Part shown: positions 1 to 9,322 of the stretch, piece by piece
Numbering within the stretch: position 1 is the first letter of the stretch
Layout: every line of letters starts with the position of its first letter
Source of the DNA: Reclinomonas americana ATCC 50394
Lineage: Eukaryota; Jakobida; Jakobea; Jakobida
Direction: 5' to 3'
NCBI GenBank assembly: GCA_048213135.1
Contig: PS015209.1
Span: 1 to 35,022, forward strand
Length of the DNA: 35,022 nt
The notes under the pieces: model-generated
Database searches by the model: none
What the model was told of the DNA's origin: nothing
What the model saw: the letters and a program-made list of their open reading frames with translations, nothing else
Translations under genes and position numbers: made by a program

Positions 1-825
1 GTCATGCGGTCAGGGTACCTGCGTCGCAGTGCCATCAGTCATTCCCGCGTCTCTCACTCGCCGCTGCAACATCCTCCCTGACTCACCGAGCCTTCAGCAG
101 CAGCAGCAACGTCATGGTCTCCACGCTGTTGCGCCCTCGATCGACAAAATCGCCCTGCACATGAAATGCAACACACCAACTCAGCAATCCACACACTGTA
201 TCTGCATCTGAGAGAAAGTCGCACCATGAAGACATAGCTGGTGTGCGGCACATCGCCGCCCGTGCGGAACAGTTCGAGCAAATCGTGGAACTGACCATGA
301 ATGTCACCGCACACTGTGACTGGCGAGCACACTGGCTGCACATTCGACTCCTCCATCATAATCTCCTTGACCTGCGCGCACAAGCAAGGCACAAGCGCGT
401 GTGTGTGTGTGAGCGAGTGTCGGTTCTTCTCTTGGTGTCCTTGTGTGAGGATTGCAAATATCACTCATGGACTCGAGTCAGAGATGAGTGTGTGTGCGTG
501 CGCGTGTGTGTGCAGGGGAGGAGAAGTGCGTGTGCGTGTATGAGTGCGTGCTTGCTTGAGCGTGCGCGTGTCTGTGTGTGCGTGTGTGTGATGGGCGAAA
601 TGTGCACGTTACGCACCCTCTCACACAGCTTCTTGAGCTCATTCTCCGCCAGTGTCTCACACCGCTTGACCTTCTCGATCCATCTGTGAGTGTTGCGTCG
701 AAGAGCACAGAGAGACAGGAGCATACACAGAGACAAACAGAGAACACGCGCGCGCCAAAGTGAGTGAGACAAGACAACACACACAAACACAGGCGACGAC
801 AAGTGCGTGACCGATCCAAGTCCAT
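1..825 (-). CDS. PPP6C: PP6-type Ser/Thr protein phosphatase catalytic subunit, 3' part outside window
   Basis: Metallophosphatase of the PPP family, PP2A/4/6 branch; it dephosphorylates Ser/Thr residues with two active-site metals. Exons (minus): 812-825, 617-683, 225-371, 87-154, 1-18, giving about 104 residues. All phases join. The protein starts [13 protein letters not shown]. It carries EESNVQPV, the metal motif VCGDIHGQ (D and H bind metal) and GDFVDRG (second metal motif), and the last visible exon reads YPDRMT. The MDLD start, 'QPV' after EESNV and 'LLLLKARYPD' fit PP6/Sit4/plant FyPP better than PP4 or PP2A. GDFVDRG is followed by RN where relatives have YY or YN. The first exon is only 14 nt. 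The gene is divergent from the FG-GAP/RING gene. The GNHE motif and the C-terminus lie beyond the left edge. Confidence 0.9.
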
Positions 826-963
826 TGCAGCTGGTTGTGTGTCAGAGAGGCGAGAAGCGCTGAGGAATGAGTGGAAAGTGTGTGGGCCAAAGTGACTGAC
901 TTGGGTTACTTTGGTCACCGCATGCATTTCCGCGGAGCGAGGGTTACCAATCCCAACAAAATC
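826..963. promoter_or_regulatory. Divergent intergenic region between PP6 and the FG-GAP/RING gene
   Basis: These 138 bp separate two start codons that face away from each other, so both promoters and 5' leaders must fit here unless transcription starts inside a neighbour. I see no TATA box. A GC-rich stretch with GGTCACC and CCGCGG lies near the middle. Calling it a bidirectional promoter is inference from geometry. Confidence 0.45.
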
Positions 964-3611
964 ATGCGATTAAAAGCGCGACTGTCGCTCATTCTCGCGC
1001 TGCATTTCTTTGCGCTTGTGTGCATCCTGCCCGTTCTCATCACACATGCCAAAGTGCAAGGTGCGGCGACTGTTTTTCGCCAATGTGCGCGCATATTGTT
1101 TTTTGACTCACTCTTCTTCTCTCGCTCGCTCGCTCTTGTGCACAGGCGATGTTACATGGTTTCCTGGAACGTTGCGCACATCTCACCCTCACTGTGTGTG
1201 TTTCGCCCACGCGCTCACTTCTCGCGTTTTTTGTGTTTTGTAAGTGAGGGCGTGAAAGAGTATGCACATGAGCTGGCCTACTCGGGCTCTCTGGTGGTTC
1301 TCGGCAACTCGGCGGGCGGCTTTGCCTCGATGAATCCCGACGACTTTTCGCTGGGAAAACTCGGCCCCTTTGTCGTCGATCATCAAATTCGTGAGTCCGT
1401 TCGCGCAGAGACAGAGACGGTGTTGCTCACCTCCATTGTGTGTGCGTGTGTGAGCAGCTGGGACGTATTCTAGAGTATCGGCCTTCAATCAGACCGCGGC
1501 ATTTGCGTACAACAACACGGTGTGGACGATGGATGCGATGAATGGCGAGTGGAACACGCGATCGTCGGTGGTGCAGACCGATTGGATTAGTTGCGCTTCT
1601 CCCTCTCTCTCTCTCTGGTGTTGCATATCGCAGCGTGGATGCTGATGTGTACCCGAGGAACAGTTGATCGCGTGTTCATCTTCCGCGCGGTTGACGATCC
1701 ACCACTGGCCATGAACATGTTTATCGCCGGCGTGCAGCAGAGCACGGTGATGGTGTACACGTCGATGAGTCCGCAGTCGCCGTGGGTCCTCAATCAGACG
1801 CTGACGGTGCCCGATGCCGGTGCGCTGCTGTCTCTCGTTGTTGAGATGATGAGTTCTCCTTGTGCGCAAGCTAAAGGTGGGCACCGCAGGACCGTCGTTT
1901 GGCACGGCCATGGCCGGCTATCACTCGTATGTGGCGATCTCGGAGCCGTCGAACGGAGCCGGCCTGGTGCACATGTTCAACCAGCAGCCAGGCAAGCACA
2001 CTGCTCTTGGTGCGCAGACTGTTGGCCCTGCTCACTGCTCTCCCCCGTGCAGGAACGCGTGTATGGACGTACTTTTCCACGATTGATGGGTTGGAGGATG
2101 TGCGTGCCGGCAGCCAGTTTGGCTCGTCGCTTTCGTGGAACAAGTGGTTCTTTATTGTGGGCTCGCGGTATGCGGGTACCCTGCGGCAAGGTGCCGCTGT
2201 GTTGTATCTACCCACGCAACCAGTTTCCCTGGTTTGTGTTTGCGTGCTGCTTCTCAGCATCCGCCTCTCGTACCTCACGCTCTCTGTGCCCCCCGACAGG
2301 GTCTCAATCTCACTCGCGGATGGGTCTTTGATGGCGAACCGAGTTCTGGATTCGGTGCCTCGCTCGGCATGGTGCGCGAGTCAAGCTCGGGCGATTCACA
2401 CGCGCACACACTGACACTTGATTTTCTTCTTCTTCTTCTTCTTCTTCTGCGCAGGATGCCAATGACAACTCTGACGGCACAGCCGACATTAACGTCGTGG
2501 TTGGTGCACCAGCGATTGGTCAGGCGTTCTTGTACAAGTGCATCACCACACAATATGTGAATGCTACGGTTGCGTAAACAATTCCTCTCTCCTTTCCTCG
2601 AGCTGTGCTTTTGTTCACCGCGTGCCTCGGCGCGCAGTGCGAGCGCGCTGATGTGCTGATTGGTCGATACACGAGCGACGGCGTTGGTCTCAGTGTGGCG
2701 TTTCCACCGCAGCGCATCCTCCTTGGTGCTCCATGTTGCGTTTTTTTCATTCTCATTTCTTTGCACGAGCTCCGTGTACGATTGCTGAAACGGGACGCTT
2801 TGCGCAGTTGGCCCGAATCGCACCAAGGACTCGCAGGGATTGCTGTACTCGTTTGGCTACTGCTACGATCGGTACGCACGAGTCAAGCAATCCGAGATTC
2901 TGGTGTGCCGTCGCTGCCAACCCGACTGTGGAGAGACTGGTGGATTCGCCGAGGGCTGCTGCGGCAGCTTTTTCACATACCGCATCACCTACTTCTTGTT
3001 CTTGGTGTCGCTGGTCGGCTTGTGCATGCTCACGTGTTGCTGCAAGACTCTTCCGCGAGCGGTTTTCGAGGGCTGCCTACGCGGCTGTGCCTATTTGTTG
3101 TGTCGGTGCGTGTACATCTTATGCGGCGCACGTGCATGGCATGTCACGCGCTCACTCTGTTCTCCTACGCACGAGCAGACGCGCAGTTGTACAGTACCGA
3201 AACACGGGCGAGCTACCGGCCGGACCGTGGCGTCGTCTCCAAATGTTCCTGCTCGGCCGACGGGATCCACCCATTTTCCTCGACGACTCGTTTGCGCTGG
3301 CCCCTGTACGCCGCCAGGTTGAAGTGATGGACTCGCAAGTCCAAAGTTCAACTCACCTGGTCGACGTGGACAAGGCCGACCGAGCCTACCTCATGTGCCG
3401 CCAGTGCCACCAACGCGAGATCAACGTGTTGCTCGTCCCCTGTGGTCACGAGGTCCAGTCCGTGTGGTTGTTGTTTGTCTGTTCACCATGCGGTGATGCT
3501 GACTCTATACTCTTGGCGCAGGCGTACTGTCTCGAGTGTGCCGAGGACTTCTTGAGGTGCCCACTGTGCCAGCAGCCTGTCGAAAGATGGGTTCGTATCT
3601 ATCCCATCTAA
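964..3611 (+). CDS. Type I membrane protein with FG-GAP-like ectodomain, TM helix and C-terminal RING finger
   Basis: Probable membrane-bound E3 ubiquitin ligase with a beta-propeller-like ectodomain. Exons: 964-1060, 1146-1170, 1245-1390, 1458-1589, 1634-1819, 1890-1991, 2053-2231, 2300-2371, 2455-2568, 2638-2734, 2808-3109, 3195-3452, 3522-3611; 599 codons. The N-terminus is a hydrophobic signal sequence (LSLILALHFFALVCILPVLI). The ectodomain has FG-GAP-like blocks: GPSFGTAMAGY, SQFGSSLSW, FGASLGM followed by DANDNSDGTADINVVVGAP (the Asp-rich loop typical of Ca-binding FG-GAP repeats), and ILLGAP. A Cys-rich stretch precedes the TM segment ITYFLFLVSLVGLCML. The tail ends in a C3HC4 RING: CRQC, then CGH, YCLEC and CPLC. 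Splice choices at 1991 (GC donor), 2231 and 3109 are less certain. It converges on coatomer alpha with 118 bp between stops. I know no family with this exact order. Confidence 0.8.
2425..2449 (+). repeat. CTT trinucleotide microsatellite in an intron
   Basis: Eight or so CTT units sit in intron 8 of the FG-GAP/RING gene, just before the acceptor GCGCAG, where they also act as the polypyrimidine tract. Confidence 0.8.
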
Positions 3612-3729
3612 GTGTAAAAATGTCGTTGCCTTGCGTGTACTTGGGAAGATTGTTTGCTTTTTTCGTTTCATTTGACTGCGAGGGCTTTGTTTGCACACAC
3701 GCACGCGCACACGCACACATGCAGACACA

Positions 3730-6700
3730 CTATTTCATCCACCGTATGCCAGCCACCGCCATGCCGACCTCGGCCACGTCGCACACGGTGCACACGTGAC
3801 CCTGATACGACGGCGAGAAGGAGGCGAAGCAGTACGGGCACTTGATCGAGGCGTTGCCTGCATGCATGGCGATAAGCAGACTGCCGAATAACAAACAAAA
3901 AGACACATGGACTGATGCAACGCACCACGGAAGATTGGAGTTAACGTGCCGGCGCACACGACAAACGGATTGCGGTCGTCGTAGTTGATGCCAGTCTCCT
4001 GCACTGTCACCTTGGCCGCCGTGCTGGCCGCCATCTCAATGACCTTGCGCGCCTGTGCTGTCACCTCCGGCTTGGGGTTGAGATCCACCAGACGCTTGGC
4101 GAATGACGAAGCCACCGGCAAGTTGTTCTGCTTGTACGCAATCGTCATGCCAGAACTGCGCGAAGACGATGATCAGCAGCAGTAGGGACGACTTCGATCC
4201 CACCAAGGCATACGCACCGGAGTGCCAGCACGAGATGTGTTGGTGCCAGCTGGCAGTGCGTAAAGTAGGCGGCCAGCTCGAGACCGCGAACCGGGTTCGA
4301 CGTGGTCTCCTTGCGTGTGGCCTCCAGGTTCAACGCAATCACGTACTCGCGCGACTCGTTCACCAACTCACGCAGCTGTCGCCAGGCACGGTGAGCACAA
4401 GAACCGAAACATCTCCCTTCTCCTAATCGCTCGTCACGCACCTTGCCCGTCTCCTCGCGACTCTCCACGCAGATGCAGAGGCAGCCGTGCAACACCGACT
4501 TGAACAGCAACTGAGCCTCGCCGAAGCGACCGGCAGTGAATGCTGCATGACCTGCTGCTTGCCGCTCGGCGAGCGCAGCAACGGACAGTGGCGACGCCGG
4601 CTGGCTGCGCGACTGGTCCGCGATCGTGTCGGCGTTGCGCTGCGCAGAATAGAAAGAGACGGGTGAGCGCGTGTGCGTGAACACGAAAGCACACAGTGGA
4701 AATGCGCACCGCCAACGTGTGCATGAGTGGTGGCAAGCCAGGGAAGGTGGAGCCGACAGCGTGTGCCGACATGTACAGCGACATGAACAACTGGCGGAGT
4801 GGTGCAAAGTTGACCACACCGGCAGTGCGATTGAGAATCTGCGTGCGCGGAAGCGAGTGAGTAAGGATGACTCTTTCTCTCTCTCTCCAGTTCATGATTA
4901 CCTGCATGGCCGACTGGAAGGAGCCTGCAGCAATGTGATCGGCAGCCACCTGCGACCCGTCGCACCAGCGCTGCTCGACGGCTGGTCCAGGGGGCGGTGG
5001 GATGGAAAAGTCCNNNNNNNNNNNNNNNNNNNNNNNNNNNNNNNNNNNNNNNNNNNNNNNNNNNNNNNNNNNNNNNNNNNNNNNNNNNNNNNNNNNNNNN
5101 NNNNNNNNNNNNNNNNNNNNNNNNNNNNNNNNNNNNNNNNNNNNNNNNNNNNNNNNNNNNNNNNNNNNNNNNNNNNNNNNNNNNNNNNNNNNNNNNNNNN
5201 NNNNNNNNNNNNNNNNNNNNNNNNNNNNNNNNNNNNNNNNNNNNNNNNNNNNNNNNNNNNNNNNNNNNNNNNNNNNNNNNNNNNNNNNNNNNNNNNNNNN
5301 NNNNNNNNNNNNNNNNNNNNNNNNNNNNNNNNNNNNNNNNNNNNNNNNNNNNNNNNNNNNNNNNNNNNNNNNNNNNNNNNNNNNNNNNNNNNNNNNNNNN
5401 NNNNNNNNNNNNNNNNNNNNNNNNNNNNNNNNNNNNNNNNNNNNNNNNNNNNNNNNNNNNNNNNNNNNNNNNNNNNNNNNNNNNNNNNNNNNNNNNNNNN
5501 NNNNNNNNNNNNNNNNNNNNNNNNNNNNNNNNNNNNNNTTGCCGCCAGCAGCCGACGACGAGCCACCCGGCATTGTCAACTTGCTGCCACCGGCCGGTGC
5601 ACCAACCAAATCGCCCAAATCCAACTCACCCCAGCCGTCCTCGCCGTCCTCGTCGCCACCGCCAATGCCACTGCCACCCGCCGCCGGCAGTCCGGGCACA
5701 ACTGCATGTAACCGGGCTTTCAATACACCTGTTGTCGCCAGCAAGTAGACAGGGACTGAGCAAGACGCAACAGCCCGGCTCATCAAAGCGCAGATCGGTG
5801 TCCCAGCCGCCAGCATCGGCGGCCACCACTGGAATCTCCGACTCGGGAATGTCACGCAGACGACCATCCTCCGTGAACACATTTTCGAAGAAGCTCTTGG
5901 TGATCTGTGCGTCGACCACCACGTCAGCGACTGTCGCTTGATCACTGGTCAACAAAACGCAACGTTCAAGAACGGCCAGTCTTGCTCCTCGGCAGCGTAA
6001 ATCGGCGTCGGAGGGAACAGCAGCTCCGCATCGGGTGCCGGCTCCGGCAGACCCAAGTCAATCTCTCCCGCCTCCTCCTCTGCATCGCGTTGTCATCAGC
6101 AACAAGCCTTCCTGAGAAGATTCACACGCAGCAGTCGCACGCACCGCTCACGCCCAGTTGCGCCAGCTTTTCCCGCTTGATACGATCGCGCAGCGCCTGT
6201 GCAATTTCGTCCAGTCCGTGCGTGGCCGCCGTCAGGTACGCCAGCCGCACTACAGCAAGCAATGTGAGCACCGGATGGAAGAGAGACACGTGCGCGGTGC
6301 ACAGGGTAATCGCACCTTGTCCGACACGCAGCAGCACCTTGATGCGCTCCTCGGCGTCGCCAAGGTACAACGCAGTGTGGAACTGTGCCATGCGGTCATC
6401 ACGACCCTCGGCCAGCGCACTGAGCTGGCGCAACTTCTCCACGTTGCCAGTCATCATGTACAGGAATGACAGGCGATCGTAGTCCTCATTGCGGTGATAC
6501 GCAAGTGCCATGGACTGGTGAGAGGTGAACGATGAGACGAAGGTAGATGAGAGAGAGAGAGAGAGAGAGAGCGCGCGTGTGACGGAAACGCACCCGCAGG
6601 TTGCCGTGCTGCAACGCCTCCTCGGCCAGCTTCTCGTACGACTCCTTGTCCTTCAGGGTCTTGGCGAGTTCTGCGCGACAAGGACTCTCGTGGTGAGACC

Positions 6701-9224
6701 GATTCTCTTTGTCACACTTCGTACCACGAAGAAAGAACAGACCAGTGGCTCGCTGCAAGTCGCCGCACTCGAGCGCCAGGTTGAAGCGCGTCTTGGGATC
6801 TTGTGCGAAATTCATGGCAATCTGCATTCGCTAGCGGTGAGCGCTCACGACGATGAGAACAAGAGCGTGCACGGCAGACGTGACCTCGGGGAAGCCCTTC
6901 TTCTGCAAGAAGCCAATGATCGACTGGCCGTGCAGCTTGGCGTGGCTGAGAATGCGGAAGATCTCGTCGTTGCGTCGCTCGAGGAGAGCGCGCTTGAAGT
7001 TGTACTCGGTGGTGTCGACGTAGGTGAGGCCGACCTGACCGTTGCGGTCGAGGTAGTGCACGGCCTTGTCGCGCACACGCACAACGTAGACCGCCTGCTT
7101 CAGAGTCTGCACAATGCCATTGTCGCTGATGACACACAATTCGTCAGTTAACTCTGGCGACCAGTGCCAACAAGCGACAAGCGCCGTCACTCACCCCGAC
7201 GGCAACAGGTACTTGAGGTGGTTCAGCGTAGAGTAGATGAAGACACCAGTGTCGTCAAACACGCCGCTCTTGATGCGCACGGCCTCGTAGACGGTGCACA
7301 GGAACTCCAGCTTCTGGGTGGCCAGAGTCACATCTGTATGGAACATAAGCACGAGGACGCAGAAGAGATCATCTGTCCGCAAGCAGACACGCAACTCTGC
7401 TTGCTCATCAGAGCGACCACTTGATAATCCGACGACCACGCCACCATGCGCAGACCGGCGGCGACAATGCTGCCGAGAATGCGACCCTGTATGATGCACG
7501 ACGACGATTGAGTTCTTCTCTCATCCCTGCCCTCCGTCGATCACAATGACACGACGCAACATTGGCCTCCATCAGCACAACGCGGTCCTCGAGACGCAGC
7601 AGCATCTGGCGAGGCGGGCCCGGGAAAATGGCCTCCACCACCGAGTTGGCCACCGGCACAATCTTGCTCTCCGGGTTGTCGAGGTAGCGCAGGTTGACGC
7701 GCTTTTCACGATCGAGCACCACAATGCGATTGCGGCCGGAGAAGAAGGCTTGCTTGCCGGCGGCATACTGCAAATCACACTGCATGAGCAAAAGGGGGCG
7801 CGAGTGACGGGCAGAGGAGTAGGGGAGAACGCACTCTGACTTCCGAGGAGCNNNNNNNNNNNNNNNNNNNNTGCAACGAGCCGTCCGAGGGCGTGGCGCC
7901 CTTTTGGCGCAGCGCTACGAGGATAACACAAAGAAGCGGTGAACAACAACAACAACAGCGACGATGGAGAAGGCAGAGAGACGCAACCGCCAATGTCCCA
8001 CACGCGAATGGTCTGGTCCAGCGACGCCGAGACCAGCAGGTATTCCTTCGGGTGGAAGAACGCCGACATGACGTAGTGATTGTGGCCCGTCAGCACCGCC
8101 ACCGACGTGCTACGCGATTCTCCTCGTTAAGAAAGCACAAGGCGGGGGAATGCAGGAAGAGGATGAACACACCGATTCTGGAAATTCCAGATGCGCACAG
8201 TCTGATCGTCGGATGCCGACACGATCCACGGCTGCTCCCAGTGGAACTGCACCGTGCGCACAAAGTCCAGATGGCCACGCAGTGTGAACAGGCACTTGCG
8301 CTGCTTGTAGTTCCACACTGCACCGCAAACAATCTCGATCAGAGACAACTCTCTCCACAGCCAGCGCATTCCCTTGTGATCTCTCACCTTTCACCAGCCA
8401 GTCATCGCCACCACTGCAGAACTGCGGCAGCGAGTGGTGGAAATCAACACCACGCACGGGTCCTGCACGACGCGTGTGAGTGTTATGAGTGTGCAGGCGA
8501 CATGGCGCGAACTCGACACGTGTGTGAAAAAGTGCGTGCACCGTGTCACAGATGGCCGAGTGCAGAACAAGGCATGGATAAGCACACATGAAAGAGAGAC
8601 AGGCTCATTCTCATCCACCGCGTGGAGAGAGCGCGCGCGCCATGTCCACCCTCTTCTTCTTCCTCCTTCCTCCTCTCTCGTCTTCATCTCTTTGTCTATG
8701 GTGGTGCGTGTGAGCTCTCTCACCATCATGATCCTCGAACTTGTCGATGAGCGTGAGCATCTGGTAGTCTGCAGAGACGGGTGTGAGCGCACACACAAGA
8801 TAAAAGAAACATGATACTTCTCCCTCAGCGACTCACCCCACAGCTGGATGCAACTGTGTGCGCAAACATAGGCGACGTGAGCGAAGAGGAGGATGTGCAC
8901 CGAGCGTGACACACACGCAGACAAGAGAGAAGGAGGGAAGGAGAGAAGGAGTGCGCGCGTGCAATGACCAACAACAACGAGGCACTCACCCTGTGTGCAG
9001 CGACACGAGGATCCATGGTCGATCGGGGTGGAAGCTGTGTATACGCGTCAGCCACGTGAGCAAGCAGCACGCCAGTGAGATGAGTGCGGTGATGAACGAA
9101 TTTGCTCTCCCATCAACCCAGGTGACATGTGTGTGCATTTTGTGTGCGCGCGTGTGTGCGCGTGTGTGCATACGTGCCTCAGGCCCTTGACGCGGGCGCT
9201 CTTGGTTTCGAACTTGAGAAGCAT
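3730..9224 (-). CDS. COPA: Coatomer subunit alpha (alpha-COP), 25 exons recognised, interrupted by two gaps
   Basis: Alpha-COP is the scaffold of the COPI coat for Golgi-to-ER vesicles; its first WD40 propeller binds dilysine cargo tails. Exons (minus): 9178-9224, 8990-9034, 8837-8853, 8724-8768, 8388-8462, 8173-8317, 7988-8109, 7872-7914 (to gap), 7561-7779, 7396-7486, 7333-7195, 7125-6885, 6821-6743, 6670-6594, 6514-6316, 6249-6152, about 6077-5964, 5904-5772, 5701-5539 (to gap), 5013-4902, 4838-4710, 4639-4442, 4375-4218, 4155-3926, 3857-3730. It starts [21 protein letters not shown] repeats include GHNHYVM and [12 protein letters not shown]. The C-terminal domain has [16 protein letters not shown] and ends AVAGIRWMK with paired CPYC and CTVC cysteines. 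Propeller repeats 4-7 and the start of the second propeller are missing at the 20-N gap. Intron 1 is GC-AG. It is divergent from the coiled-coil gene. Confidence 0.95.
5014..5538. other. Assembly gap (525 N) inside coatomer alpha
   Basis: The gap lies between the acidic [10 protein letters not shown] exon and the exon starting [19 protein letters not shown]. In the family these are separated by a variable acidic linker, so the hidden sequence is probably linker coding plus an intron. Confidence 0.9.
6548..6571. repeat. GA dinucleotide repeat in a coatomer alpha intron
   Basis: A run of GA units (CT on the sense strand) lies in the intron between exons 14 and 15 and probably supplies its pyrimidine tract. 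Confidence 0.8.
7852..7871. other. 20-N placeholder gap inside coatomer alpha
   Basis: The exon before it ends [13 protein letters not shown], soon after the third to fourth WD repeat. The next recognisable exon starts at [23 protein letters not shown], well inside the second propeller. Family order needs roughly 200-230 residues between these points, which cannot fit in 20 bases. Confidence 0.85.
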
Positions 9225-9322
9225 CTCGCAAGGACGAGCAATGAGCTGAGCTGTACATGCTCGAATTTTCGCGCCCCCATGCGTTTCATTCATCGGAAAC
9301 TGAACTGCTCTCTCACATCGCA
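9225..9322. promoter_or_regulatory. Divergent intergenic region between coatomer alpha and the coiled-coil gene
   Basis: Only 98 bp separate the two opposing start codons. The stretch contains TTTTCGCGCCCCC, an E2F-like GC-rich element. No TATA box is obvious. A shared promoter is inferred from spacing. Confidence 0.45.

Noticed and set aside
1489-1911. 140-codon minus frame within the FG-GAP/RING gene
   Set aside because: It is antisense to exons with consistent phases and FG-GAP-like content, and has no recognisable feature.
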